From assembly GCA_037013495.1 (NCBI GenBank), contig CM072802.1, forward strand, positions 66,492,983-66,556,982: a stretch of 64,000 bases of DNA, read 5' to 3'. Below are positions 13,371 to 27,681 of the stretch, in pieces (position 1 is the stretch's first letter; each line of letters begins with the position of its first letter). Made by a program: the position numbers and the translations under genes. Below the pieces are notes generated by a model, which saw only the letters and a program-made list of their open reading frames with translations, was not told the origin of the DNA and made no database searches. The stretch comes from Hippophae tibetana. Its lineage: Eukaryota > Streptophyta > Magnoliopsida > Rosales > Elaeagnaceae.

Positions 13371-14869
13371 TTTGGCAAAAATTATTATTTCTTGTTGGAT
13401 GCAACTCCTTTCTTCATCTAAGATTTATTGATCACAAAATATTAGATTTGGCATGGTATAAATACAAAGATGACAAGGAATATTCGTTATGAGGTGCCAC
13501 AGTTGCGGGCATTGATAGGCACCTCTAACACCGCGTGTGCAAAACTATGTCAAACAATAGAATTTTTGGGCGATTTTTTTCCCACATGTTTAGAATAGTA
13601 TTCCATCTCGTACTGGAAAGTTTCATGATTTAATGGACAAGGGAAGTATTTTTAGTCATTTTTTGAAGTATTCGAAAAATCATGAAATATAGAATATTCG
13701 GCCAAAACTATTGTTTCTTGTTGGATGCAATTCCTTTCACCATCTATTTTTTATTCATAACAAAATATAAGAGTTGGCAATGTATAAATACAAAGATGAC
13801 AAGGAATGCTCGATTTGAGGTGCCACCGTTGCGGGCATTAATGGGCATCTCTAACACCCCGTGGGCAAAACCATGTCAAACGATGGAATTATTGGGCCAT
13901 TTTTTTCACATATCTTTAGAATAGTTTTCCATCTCGTACTGGAAAGTTTCATTATTTTATGGACACGTGAAATAGTTTTAGTCATTTTTTGAAGTATCCG
14001 AAAATTCATTAAAATTTGAAAATTTGGCAAAAGTTATTATTTCTTGCTGGATGCAATTCCTTTCATCATCTAAGATTTATTGATTACAAAATTTTAGATT
14101 TGACATGGTATAAATACGAAGATGACAAGGAATGCTCGTTTTGAGGTGCCACCGTTGCGGGCATTGATGGGCACCTTTAACACACCGTGGGCAGAACCAT
14201 ATGAAACGATAGAATTTTATGGCTATTTTTCTCACATATGTTTAGAATGGTATGGCATCTCGTACTGGAAAGTTTAATGATTTTATGGAAACGGGAACTA
14301 TTTTTAGTCATTTTTTGAAGTATGTGAAAAATCATGAAAAATAGAAAATACGGCAAAAATTATTATTTCTTGTTGGATGCAATTCCTTTCATCATCTAAG
14401 ATTTAAGGATCACAAAATATTCGATTTGTCAGGGTAAAAATACAAAGATGACAAGGAATGCTCGTTTTTGAGGTGCCACCGTTGCGGGCATTGATGGGCA
14501 CCTCTAACACCCCGTGGGCAAAACCATGTCAAACGATGGAATTATTGGACCATTTTTTTCACACATGTTTAGAATAGTATGTCATCTCGTACTGGAAAGT
14601 ATAATGATTTTATGGAAACGGGAAGTATTTTTAGTCATTTTTTTAAAGTATCCGAAAAATCATGAAAAATAGAAAATTGGGCAAAAATTATTATTTCTTG
14701 TTGGATGAAATTCCTTTCATCATCTAAGATTTATTGATCACAAAATATTCGATTTATCATGGTAAAAATACAACGATGACAAGGAATGCTCGTTTTGAGA
14801 TACCACCGTTGCGGGGATTGATAGGCACCTCTAACACCCCGTGGGCAAAACCATGTCAAACGATGGAAT
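13371..14869 (+). repeat. Transition zone of diverged monomers
   Basis: Ordinary satellite units lead into the large HOR domain. The unit around 13,742-13,815 has a cluster of changes (TTTTTTATTCATAACAAAATATAAGAG), one of the most altered patches in the window. At 14,331 TATGTGAAAAATC and at 14,400 GATTTAAGGATC appear for the first time; both are markers of the HOR domain that follows. Confidence 0.7.
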
Positions 14870-15649
14870 TATTGGACCATTTTTTTCACACATGTTTAGA
14901 ATAGTATTTCATCTCGTACTAGAAATTTTAATGATTTTATGGAAACGGGAAGTATTTTTAGTCATTTTTTGATTATCCGAAAAATCATGAAAAATAGAAA
15001 ATTTGACAAAAATTATTATTTCTTGTTGGAAGCAATTCCTTTCACCATCTAATATTTATTGATCACAAAATTTTAGATTTGGCATGGTATAAATACGAAG
15101 ATAACAAGGAATGCTCGTTATGAGGTGCCAGAGTTGCGGGCATTGATAGGCACCTTTAACACACCGTGGGCAGAACCATATGAAACGATAGAATTTTATG
15201 GCTATTTTTTTCACATATGTTTAGAATGGTATGTCATCTCGTACTGGAAAGTTTAATGATATTATGGAAACCGGAAGTATTTTTAGTCATTTTTTGAAGT
15301 ATCCGAAAAATCATGAGAAATAGAAAATACGGCAAAAATTATTATTTCTTGTTGGATGCAATTCCTTTCATCATCTAAGATTTATTGATCACAAAATATT
15401 CGATTTGTCATGGTAAAAATACAAAGATGACAAGGAATGCTCGTTTTGAGATGCCATCGCTGCGGGCATTGATGGGCACCTCTAACACCCCGTGGGCAAA
15501 ACCATGTCAAACGATGGAATTATTGGACCATTTTTTTCACAAATGTTTAGAATAGTATTTCATCTCGTATTTGAAAGTTTCATTATTTTATGGACACGTG
15601 AAATATTTTTAGTCATTTTTTGAAGTATCCGAAAATTCATTAAAATAAG

Positions 15650-18600
15650 AAAATTTGGCAAAAATTATTATTTCTTGTTGGATGCAATTCCTTTCATCAT
15701 CTAAGATTTATTGATCACAAAATTTTAGATATGGCATGGTATAAATACGAAGATGACAAGGAATGCTCGTTTTGAGGTGCCACCGTTGCGGGCATTGATG
15801 GGCACCTTTAACACACCTTGGGCAGAACCATATGAAATGATAGAATTTTATGGCTATTTTTTCACATATGTTTACAATGGTATGTCATCTCGTACGGGAA
15901 ATTTTAATGATTTTATGGAAACAGGAAGTATTTTTAGTCATTTTTTGAAGTATGTGAAAAATCATGAAAAATAGAAAATACGGCAAAAATTATTATTTCT
16001 TGTTGGATGCAATTCCTTTCATCATCTAAGATTTAAGGATCACAAAATATTCGATTTGTCAGGGTAAAAATACAAAGATGACAAGGAATGCTCGTTTTTG
16101 AGGTGCCACCGTTGCGGGCATTGATGGGCACCTCTAACACCCCGTGGGCAAAACCATGTCAAACGATGGCATTATTGGACCATTTTTTTCACACATGTTT
16201 AGAATAGTATGTCATCTCGTACTGGAAAGTATAATGATTTTATGGAAACGGGAAGTATTTTTAGTCATTTTTTTAAAGTATCCGAAAAATCATGAAAAAT
16301 AGAAAATTGGGCAAAAATTATTATTTCTTGTTGGATGCAATTCCTTTCATCATCTAAGATTTATTGATCACAACATATTCGATTTGTCATGGTAAAAATA
16401 CAAAGATGACAAGGAATGCTCGTTTTGAGGTGCCACCGTTGCGGGTATTAAAGGGCACATCTAACACCCAGTGGGCAAACCCATGTCAAACGATGGAATT
16501 ATTGGACCATTTATTTCACACATGTTTAGAATAGTATTATATCTCGTATTGGAAAGTTTTATGATTTTATGGACACGTGAAATATTTTTAGTCATTTTTT
16601 GAAGTATCTGAAAATTCATGAAAATTAGAAAATTTGGCAAAAATTATTATTTCTTTTTTGATGCAATTTCTTTCATCATCTAAGATTTATTGATCATAAA
16701 ATTTTAGATTTGGCATGGTATAAATACGAAGATGACAAGGAATGCTCGTTTTGAGGTGCCACCGTTGCGGGCATTGATGGGCACCTTTAACACACCTTGG
16801 GCAGAACCATATGAAATGATAGAATTTTATGGCTATTTTTTCACATATGTTTACAATGGTATGTCATCTCGTACGGGAAATTTTAATGATTTTATGGAAA
16901 CGGGAACTATTTTTAGTCATTTTTTGAAGTATGTGAAAAATCATGAAAAATAGAAAATACGGCAAAAATTATTATTTCTTGTTGGATGCAATTCCTTTCA
17001 TCATCTAAGATTTAAGGATCACAAAATATTCGATTTGTCAGGGTAAAAATACAAAGATGACAAGGAATGCTCGTTTTTGAGGTGCCACCGTTGCGGGCAT
17101 TGATGGGCACCTCTAACACCCCGTGGGCAAAACCATGTCAAACGATGGAATTATTGGACCATTTTTTTCACACATGTTTAGAATAGTATGTCATCTCGTA
17201 CTGGAAAGTATAATGATTTTATGGAAACGGGAAGTATTTTTAGTCATTTTTTTAAAGTATCCGAAAAATCATGAAAAATAGAAAATTGGGCAAAAATTAT
17301 TATTTCTTGTTGGATGCAATTCCTTTCATCATCTAAGATTTATTGATCACAACATATTCGATTTGTCATTGTAAAAATACAAAGATGACAAGGAATGCTC
17401 GTTTTGAGGTGCCACCGTTGCGGGCATTAAAGGGCACATCTAACACCCAGTGGGCAAACCCATGTCAAACGATGGAATTATTGGGCCATTTATTTCACAC
17501 ATGTTTAGAATAGTATTATATCTCGTATTGGAAAGTTTTATGATTTTATGGACACGTGAAATATTTTTAGTCATTTTTTGAAGTATCTGAAAATTCATGA
17601 AAATTAGAAAATTTGGCAAAAATTATTATTTCTTTTTTGATGCAATTTCTTTCATCATCTAAGATTTATTGATCACAAAATATTCAATTTGGCATGGTAT
17701 AAATACGAAGATGACAAGGAATGCTCGTTTTGAGGTGCCACCGTTGCGGGCATTGATGGGCACCTTTAACACACCGTGGGCAAAACCATATGAAACGATG
17801 GAATTTTATGGCTATTTTTTCACATATATTTAGAATGGAATGTCATCTCGTACTAGAAAGTTTAATGATTTTATGGAAACGGGAAGTATTTTTAGTCATT
17901 TTTTGAAGTATCCGAAAAATCATGAAAAATAGAAAATTCGGCAAAAATTATTATTTCTTGTTGGATGCAATTCCTTTCATTATCTAAGATTTATTGATCA
18001 CAAAATATTCGATTTGTCATGGTATAAATACGAAGATAACAAGGAATTCTCGTTATGAGGTGCCACAGTTGCGGGCATTAATAGGCACTTCTAACACCCC
18101 GTGGGTAAAACCATGTCAAACGATGGAATTATTGGGCCATTTTTTTCACACATGTTTAGAATAGTTTTCCATCTCGTACTGGAAAGTTTCATGATTTTAT
18201 GGACACGTGAAATATTTTTAGTCATTTTTTGAAGTATCCGAAAAAAATTAAAATTAGAAAATTTGGCAAAAATTATTATTTCTTATTGGATGCAATTCCT
18301 TTCATCATCTAAGATTTATTGATCACAAAATTTTAGATATGGCATGGTATAAATACGAAGATGACAAGGAATGCTCGTTTTGAGGTGCCACCGTTGCAGG
18401 CATTGATGGGCACCTTTAACACACCGTATGCAGAACCATATGAAACGATAGAATTTTATGGCTATTTTTTTCACATATATTTAGAATGGTATGTCATCTC
18501 GTACTGGAAAGTTTAATGATTTTATGGAAACGGGAAGTATTTTTAGTCATTTTTTGAAGTATCCGAAAAATCATGAAAAATAGAAAATTCGGCAAAAATT

Positions 18601-20835
18601 ATTATTTCTTGTTGGATGCAATTCATTTCATTATCTAAGATTTATTGATCACAAAATATTCGATTTGTCATGGTAAAAATACAAAGATGACAAGGAATGC
18701 TCGTTTTGAGATGCCATCGCTGCGGGCATTGATGGGCACCTCTAACACCCCGTGGGCAAAACCATGTCAAACGATGGAATTATTGGACCATTTTTTTCAC
18801 ACATGTTTAGAATAGTATTTCATCTCGTACTAGAAATTTTAATGATTTTATGGAAACGGGAAGTATTTTTAGTCATTTTTTGATTATCCGAAAAATCATG
18901 AAAAATAGAAAATTTGGCAAAAATTATTATTTCTTGTTGGAAGCAATTCCTTTCACCATCTAATATTTATTGATCACAAAATTTTAGATTTGGCATGGTA
19001 TAAATACGAAGATAACAAGGAATGCTCGTTATGAGGTGCCAGAGTTGCGGGCATTGATAGGCACCTTTAACACACCGTGGGCAGAACCATATGAAACGAT
19101 AGAATTTTATGGCTATTTTTTTCACATATGTTTAGAATGGTATGTCATCTCGTACTGGAAAGTTTAATGATTTTATGGAAACCGGAAGTATTTTTAGTCA
19201 TTTTTTGAAGTATCCGAAAAATCATGAGAAATAGAAAATACGGCAAAAATTATTATTTCTTGTTGGATGCAATTCCTTTCATCATCTAAGATTTATTGAT
19301 CACAAAATATTCGATTTGTCATGGTAAAAATACAAAGATGACAAGGAATGCTCGTTTTGAGGTGCCACCGTTGCGGGCATTGATGGGCACCTCTAACACC
19401 CCGTCGGCAAAACCATGTCAAACGATGTAATTATTGGACCATTTTTTTCACACATGTTTAGAATAGTATGTCATCTCGTACTGGAAAGTATAATGATTTT
19501 ATGGAAACGGGAAGTATTTTTAGTCATTTTTTTAAAGTATCCGAAAAATCATGAAAAATAGAAAATTGGGCAAAAATTATTATTTCTTGTTGAAAGCAAT
19601 TCCTTTCATCATCTAAGATTTATTGATCACAAAATTTTAGATTTGGCATGGTATAAATACCAATGACAAGGAATGCTCGTTTTGAGGTGCCACCTTTGCA
19701 GGCATTGATAGGTACCTTTAACACACCGTGCGCAAAACCATATGAAGTGATAGAATTTTAGGGCGATTTTTTTCACATATGTTTAGAATATTATGTCATC
19801 TCGTACTAGAAAGTTTAATGATTTTATGGAAACGGGAAGTATTTTTAGTCATTTTTTGATTATCCGAAAAATCATGAAAAATAGAAAATTCGGGAAAAAT
19901 TATTATTTCTTGTTGGAAGCAATTCCTTTCACAATCTAATATTTATTGATCACAAAATTTTAGATTTGGCATGGTATAAATACGAAGTTAACAAGGAATT
20001 CTCGTTATGAGGTGCCACAGTTGCGGGCATTGATAGGCACTTCTAACACCCCGTGGGTAAAACCATGTCAAACGATGGAATTATTGGGCCATTTTTTTTC
20101 ACACATGTTTAGAATATTTTTCCATCTCGTACTGGAAAGTTTCATGATTTTATGGACACGTGAAATATTTTTAGTCATTTTTTGAAGTATCCGAAAATTC
20201 ATTAAAATTAGAAAATTTGGCAAAAATTATTATTTCTTGCTGGATGCAATTCCTTTCATCATCTAAGATTTATTGATCACAAAATTTTAGATTTGACATG
20301 GTATAAATACGAAGATGACAAGGAATGCTCGTTTTGAGGTGCCACCGTTGCGTGCATTGATGGGCACCTTTAACACACCGTGGGCAGAACCATATGAAAC
20401 GATAGAATTTTATTGCTATTTTTTTCACATATGTTTACAATGGTATGTCATCTCGTACGGGAAAGTTTAATGATTTTATGGAAACGGGAACTATTTTTAG
20501 TCATTTTTTGAAGTATGTGAAAAATCATGAAAAATAGAAAATACGGCAAAAATTATTATTTCTTGTTGGATGCAATTCCTTTCATCATCTAAGATTTAAG
20601 GATCACAAAATATTCGATTTGTCAGGGTAAAAATACAAAGATGACAAGGAATGCTCGTTTTTGAGGTGCCACCGTTGCGGGCATTGATGGGCACCTCTAA
20701 CACCCCGTGGGCAAAACCATGTCAAACGATGGAATTATTGGACCATTTTTTTCACACATGTTTAGAATAGTATGTCATCTCGTACTGGAAAGTATAATGA
20801 TTTTATGGAAACGGGAAGTATTTTTAGTCATTTTT
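15650..20835 (+). repeat. 21-monomer-spaced HOR segment, copy 1 (16 monomers matched at +6,846 bp)
   Basis: This ~5.2 kb segment matches 22,496-27,681 almost base for base at an offset of 6,846 bp (21 x 326). Check points include ATATGGCATGGTATAAATACG near 15,729/22,575, TATGTGAAAA at 15,951/22,797 and 16,930/23,776, CATCGCTGCG at 18,715/25,561, and ATTCAATTTGGC at 17,682/24,528. One interior stretch near 19,535/26,380 does not match; there the second copy carries the GAGTTATCC/TAATGAAAGC variant found at 20,837, so a piece was exchanged. The left edge at ~15,650 is sharp. Confidence 0.88.
15720..17677 (+). repeat. Nested 3-monomer HOR (979 bp), two copies
   Basis: TATGTGAAAA at 15,951 and 16,930, ACAACATATTCG near 16,371 and 17,350, and CTTTTTTGATGCAATTTC near 16,654 and 17,633 all recur at 979 bp. 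The pair is itself carried inside the 21-mer-spaced segment, so it was formed before that segment was copied. An identical 73-codon frame occurs in both halves and in both 21-mer copies only because the DNA was duplicated. Confidence 0.85.
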
Positions 20836-22140
20836 TGAGTTATCCGAAAATTCATTAAAATTACAAAATTTGGAAAAAATTATTATTTCTTAATGAAAGC
20901 AATTCCTTTCATCATCTAAGATTTATTGATCACAAAATTTTAGATTTGGCATGGTATAAATACCAATGACAAGGAATGCTCGTTTTGAGGTGCCACCTTT
21001 GCAGGCATTGATAGGTACCTTTAACACACCGTGCGCAAAACCATATGAAGTGATAGAATTTTACGGCGATTTTTTTCACATATGTTTAGAATATTATGTC
21101 ATCTCGTACTAGAAAGTTTAATGATTTTATGGAAACGGGAAGTATTTTTAGTCATTTTTTGATTATCCGAAAAATCATGAAAAATAGAAAATTCGGGAAA
21201 AATTATTATTTCTTGTTGGAAGCAATTCCTTTCACCATCTAATATTTATTGATCACAAAATTTTAGATTTGGCATGGTATAAATACGAAGTTAACAAGGA
21301 ATTCTCGTTATGAGGTGACACAGTTGCGGGCATTGATAGGCACTTCTAACACCCCGTGGGTAAAACCATGTCAAACGATGGAATTATTGGGCCATTTTTT
21401 TTCACACATGTTTAGAATAGTTTTCCATCTCGTACTGGAAAGTTTCATGATTTTATGGACACGTGAAATATTTTTAGTCATTTTTTGAAGTATCCGAAAA
21501 TTCATTAAAATTAGAAAATTTGGCAAAAATTATTATTTCTTGCTGGATGCAATTCCTTTCATCATCTAAGATTTATTGATCACAAAATTTTAGATTTGAC
21601 ATGGTACAAATACGAAGATGACAAGGAATGCTCGTTTTGAGGTGCCACCGTTGCGGGCATTGATGGGCACCTTTAACACACCGTGGGCAGAACCATATGA
21701 AACGATAGAATTTTATGGCTATTTTTTTCACATATGTTTACAATGGTATGTCATCTCGTACGGGAAAGTTTAATGATTTTATGGAAACGGGAACTATTTT
21801 TAGTCATTTTTTGAAGTAACTGAAAAATCATGAAAAATAGAAAATACGGCAAAAATTATTATTTCTTGTTGGATGCAATTCCTTTCATCATCTAAGATTT
21901 AAGGATCACAAAATATTCGATTTGTCAGGGTAAAAATACAAAGATGACAAGGAATGCTCGTTTTTGAGGTGCCACCGTTGCGGGCATTGATGGGCACCTC
22001 TAACACCCCGTGGGCAAAACCATGTCAAACGATGGAATTATTGGACCATTTTTTTCACACATGTTTAGAATAGTATGTCATCTCGTACTGGAAAGTATAA
22101 TGATTTTATGGAAACGGGAAGTATTTTTAGTCATTTTTTT
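19535..22140 (+). repeat. Nested 4-monomer HOR (1,303 bp), two copies
   Basis: TGAAAGCAATTCC at 19,591 and 20,894, ACCTTTGCAGGCATTGATAGG near 19,692 and 20,995, TACCAATGACAAGG near 19,659 and 20,962, and GAAGTTAACAAGG near 19,984 and 21,287 all repeat at 1,303 bp. The start of the two copies differs: TTTTTTTAAAGTATCC before the first and TTTTTTGAGTTATCC before the second. The second copy interrupts the 6,846 bp correspondence, so it belongs to copy 1 only. Confidence 0.85.
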
Positions 22141-22495
22141 AAAGTATCCGAAAAATCATGAAAAATAGAAAATTGGGCAAAAATTATTATTTCTTGTTCG
22201 ATGCAATTTCTTTCATCATCTAAGATTTATTGATCATAAAATTTTAGATTTGGCATGGTATAAATACGAAGATGACAAGGAATGCTCGTTTTGAGGTGCC
22301 ACCGTTGCGGGCATTGATGGGCACCTCTAACACCCCGTGGGCAAACCCATGTCAAACGATGGAATTATTGGGCCAATTTTTTCACACATGTTTAGAATAG
22401 TATTGCATCTCGTATTGGAAAGTTTCATGATTTTATGGACACGTGAAATATTTTTAGTGATTTTTTGAAGTATCCGAAAATTCATAAAAAATTAG

Positions 22496-25400
22496 AAAAT
22501 TTGGCAAAAATTATTATTTCTTGTTGGATGCAATTCCTTTCATCATCTAAGATTTATTGATCACAAAATTTTAGATATGGCATGGTATAAATACGAAGAT
22601 GACAAGGAATGCTCGTTTTGAGGTGCCACCGTTGCGGGCATTGATGGGCACCTTTAACACACCTTGGGCAGAACCATATGAAATGATAGAATTTTATGGC
22701 TATTTTTTCACATATGTTTACAATGGTATGTCATCTCGTACGGGAAATTTTAATGATTTTATGGAAACGGGAAGTATTTTTAGTCATTTTTTGAAGTATG
22801 TGAAAAATCATGAAAAATAGAAAATACGGCAAAAATTATTATTTCTTGTTGGATGCAATTCCTTTCATCATCTAAGATTTAAGGATCACAAAATATTCGA
22901 TTTGTCAGGGTAAAAATACAAAGATGACAAGGAATGCTCGTTTTTGAGGTGCCACCGTTGCGGGCATTGATGGGCACCTCTAACACCCCGTGGGCAAAAC
23001 CATGTCAAACGATGGCATTATTGGACCATTTTTTTCACACATGTTTAGAATAGTATGTCATCTCGTACTGGAAAGTATAATGATTTTATGGAAACGGGAA
23101 GTATTTTTAGTCATTTTTTTAAAGTATCCGAAAAATCATGAAAAATAGAAAATTGGGCAAAAATTATTATTTCTTGTTGGATGCAATTCCTTTCATCATC
23201 TAAGATTTATTGATCACAACATATTCGATTTGTCATGGTAAAAATACAAAGATGACAAGGAATGCTCGTTTTGAGGTGCCACCGTTGCGGGCATTAAAGG
23301 GCACATCTAACACCCAGTGGGCAAACCCATGTCAAACGATGGAATTATTGGGCCATTTATTTCACACATGTTTAGAATAGTATTATATCTCGTATTGGAA
23401 AGTTTTATGATTTTATGGACACGTGAAATATTTTTAGTCATTTTTTGAAGTATCTGAAAATTCATTAAAATTAGAAAATTTGGCAAAAATTATTATTTCT
23501 TTTTTGATGCAATTTCTTTCATCATCTAAGATTTATTGATCATAAAATTTTAGATTTGGCATGGTATAAATACGAAGATGACAAGGAATGCTCGTTTTGA
23601 GGTGCCACCGTTGCGGGCATTGATGGGCACCTTTAACACACCTTGGGCAGAACCATATGAAATGATAGAATTTTATGGCTATTTTTTCACATATGTTTAC
23701 AATGGTATGTCATCTCGTACGGGAAATTTTAATGATTTTATGGAAACGGGAACTATTTTTAGTCATTTTTTGAAGTATGTGAAAAATCATGAAAAATAGA
23801 AAATACGGCAAAAATTATTATTTCTTGTTGGATGCAATTCCTTTCATCATCTAAGATTTAAGGATCACAAAATATTCGATTTGTCAGGGTAAAAATACAA
23901 AGATGACAAGGAATGCTCGTTTTTGAGGTGCCACCGTTGCGGGCATTGATGGGCACCTCTAACACCCCGTGGGCAAAACCATGTCAAACGATGGAATTAT
24001 TGGACCATTTTTTTCACACATGTTTAGAATAGTATGTCATCTCGTACTGGAAAGTATAATGATTTTATGGAAACGGGAAGTATTTTTAGTCATTTTTTTA
24101 AAGTATCCGAAAAATCATGAAAAATAGAAAATTGGGCAAAAATTATTATTTCTTGTTGGATGCAATTCCTTTCATCATCTAAGATTTATTGATCACAACA
24201 TATTCGATTTGTCATTGTAAAAATACAAAGATGACAAGGAATGCTCGTTTTGAGGTGCCACCATTGCGGGCATTAAAGGGCACATCTAACACCCAGTGGG
24301 CAAACCCATGTCAAACGATGGAATTATTGGGCCATTTATTTCACACATGTTTAGAATAGTATTATATCTCGTATTGGAAAGTTTCATGATTTTATGGACA
24401 CGTGAAATATTTTTAGTGATTTTTTGAAGTATCCGAAAATTCATTAAAATTAGAAAATTTGGCAAAAATTATTATTTCTTGTTGGATGCAATTCCTTTCA
24501 TCATCTAAGATTTATTGATCACAAAATATTCAATTTGGCATGGTATAAATACGAAGATGACAAGGAATGCTCGTTTTGAGGTGCCACCGTTGCGGGCATT
24601 GATGGGCACCTTTAACACACCGTGGGCAAAACCATATGAAACGATGGAATTTTATGGCTATTTTTTCACATATATTTAGAATGGAATGTCATCTCGTACT
24701 AGAAAGTTTAATGATTTTATGGAAACGGGAAGTATTTTTAGTCATTTTTTGAAGTATCCGAAAAATCATGAAAAATAGAAAATTCGGCAAAAATTATTAT
24801 TTCTTGTTGGATGCAATTCCTTTCATTATCTAAGATTTATTGATCACAAAATATTCGATTTGTCATGGTATAAATACGAAGATAACAAGGAATTCTCGTT
24901 ATGAGGTGCCACAGTTGCGGGCATTAATAGGCACTTCTAACACCCCGTGGGTAAAACCATGTCAAACGATGGAATTATTGGGCCATTTTTTTCACACATG
25001 TTTAGAATAGTTTTCCATCTCGTACTGGAAAGTTTCATGATTTTATGGACACGTGAAATATTTTTAGTCATTTTTTGAAGTATCCGAAAAAAATTAAAAT
25101 TAGAAAATTTGGCAAAAATTATTATTTCTTATTGGATGCAATTCCTTTCATCATCTAAGATTTATTGATCACAAAATTTTAGATATGGCATGGTAGAAAT
25201 ACGAAGATGACAAGGAATGCTCGTTTTGAGGTGCCACCGTTGCAGGCATTGATGGGCACCTTTAACACACCGTGGGCAGAACCATATGAAACGATAGAAT
25301 TTTATGGCTATTTTTTTCACATATATTTAGAATGGTATGTCATCTCGTACTGGAAAGTTTAATGATTTTATGGAAACGGGAAGTATTTTTAGTCATTTTT

Positions 25401-27681
25401 TGAAGTATCCGAAAAATCATGAAAAATAGAAAATTCGGCAAAAATTATTATTTCTTGTTGGATGCAATTCATTTCATTATCTAAGATTTATTGATCACAA
25501 AATATTCGATTTGTCATGGTAAAAATACAAAGATGACAAGGAATGCTCGTTTTGAGATGCCATCGCTGCGGGCATTGATGGGCACCTCTAACACCCCGTG
25601 GGCAAAACCATGTCAAACGATGGAATTATTGGACCATTTTTTTCACACATGTTTAGAATAGTATTTCATCTCGTACTAGAAATTTTAATGATTTTATGGA
25701 AACGGGAAGTATTTTTAGTCATTTTTTGATTATCCGAAAAATCATGAAAAATAGAAAATTTGGCAAAAATTATTATTTCTTGTTGGAAGCAATTCCTTTC
25801 ACCATCTAATATTTATTGATCACAAAATTTTAGATTTGGCATGGTATAAATACGAAGATAACAAGGAATGCTCGTTATGAGGTGCCAGAGTTGCGGGCAT
25901 TGATAGGCACCTTTAACACACCGTGGGCAGAACCATATGAAACGATAGAATTTTATGGCTATTTTTTTCACATATGTTTAGAATGGTATGTCATCTCGTA
26001 CTGGAAAGTTTAATGATTTTATGGAAACCGGAAGTATTTTTAGTCATTTTTTGAAGTATCCGAAAAATCATGAGAAATAGAAAATACGGCAAAAATTATT
26101 ATTTCTTGTTGGAAGCAATTCCTTTCATCATCTAAGATTTATTGATCACAAAATATTCGATTTGTCATGGTAAAAATACAAAGATGACAAGGAATGCTCG
26201 TTTTGAGGTGCCACCGTTGCGGGCATTGATGGGCACCTCTAACACCCCGTGGGCAAAACCATGTCAAACGATGTAATTATTGGACCATTTTTTTCACATA
26301 TGTTTAGAATAGTATGTCATCTCGTACTGGAAAGTATAATGATTTTATGGAAACGGGAAGTATTTTTAGTCATTTTTTGAGTTATCCGAAAATTCATTAA
26401 AATTACAAAATTTGGAAAAAATTATTATTTCTTAATGAAAGCAATTCCTTTCATCATCTAAGATTTATTGATCACAAAATTTTAGATTTGGCATGGTATA
26501 AATACCAATGACAAGGAATGCTCGTTTTGAGGTGCCACCTTTGCAGGCATTGATAGGTACCTTTAACACACCGTGCGCAAAACCATATGAAGTGATAGAA
26601 TTTTAGGGCGATTTTTTTCACATATGTTTAGAATATTATGTCATCTCGTACTAGAAAGTTTAATGATTTTATGGAAACGGGAAGTATTTTTAGTCATTTT
26701 TTGATTATCCGAAAAATAATGAAAAATAGAAAATTCGGGAAAAATTATTATTTCTTGTTGGAAGCAATTCCTTTCACCATCTAATATTTATTGATCACAA
26801 AATTTTAGATTTGGCATGGTATAAATACGAAGTTAACAAGGAATTCTCGTTATGAGGTGCCACAGTTGCGGGCATTGATAGGCACTTCTAACACCCCGTG
26901 GGTAAAACCATGTCAAACGATGGAATTATTGGGCCATTTTTTTTCACACATGTTTAGAATAGTTTTCCATCTCGTACTGGAAAGTTTCATGATTTTATGG
27001 ACACGTGAAATATTTCTAGTCATTTTTTGAAGTATCCGAAAATTCATTAAAATTAGAAAATTTGGCAAAAATTATTATTTCTTGCTGGATGCAATTCCTT
27101 TCATCATCTAAGATTTATTGATCACAAAATTTTAGATTTGACATGGTATAAATACGAAGATGACAAGGAATGCTCGTTTTGAGGTGCCACCGTTGCGGGC
27201 ATTGATGGGCACCTTTAACACACCGTGGGCAGAACCATATGAAACGATAGAATTTTATGGCTATTTTTTTCACATATGTTTACAATGGTATGTCATCTCG
27301 TACGGGAAAGTTTAATGATTTTATGGAAACGGGAACTATTTTTAGTCATTTTTTGAAGTATGTGAAAAATCATGAAAAATAGAAAATACGGCAAAAATTA
27401 TTATTTCTTGTTGGATGCAATTCCTTTCATCATCTAAGATTTAAGGATCACAAAATATTCGATTTGTCAGGGTAAAAATACAAAGATGACAAGGAATGCT
27501 CGTTTTTGAGGTGCCACCGTTGCGGGCATTGATGGGCACCTCTAACACCCCGTGGGCAAAACCATGTCAAACGATGGAATTATTGGACCATTTTTTTCAC
27601 ACATGTTTAGAATAGTATGTCATCTCGTACTGGAAAGTATAATGATTTTATGGAAACGGGAAGTATTTTTAGTCATTTTTT
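22496..27681 (+). repeat. 21-monomer-spaced HOR segment, copy 2
   Basis: Partner of 15,650-20,835. It shares derived states with copy 1 that are absent from the later 12-mer copies. One is the shortened CCGAAAAAAATTAAAATTAG (near 18,239 and 25,085), where the copies near 29,020 and 32,935 have the full CCGAAAATTCATTAAAA. That makes copies 1 and 2 sisters. On its right it diverges at the TTTTTTTAAAGTATCC junction. Confidence 0.88.
22566..24523 (+). repeat. Nested 3-monomer HOR, second instance
   Basis: Same two-copy 979 bp structure as 15,720-17,677, shifted by 6,846 bp (TATGTGAAAA at 22,797 and 23,776). It differs by a few private substitutions. Confidence 0.85.

Noticed and set aside
15650..27681. 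Large near-identical blocks as assembly artefacts
   Set aside because: Copies carry different private substitutions and indels (e.g. the nested 4-mer only in copy 1), which argues for real duplication, although only long reads can exclude misassembly.
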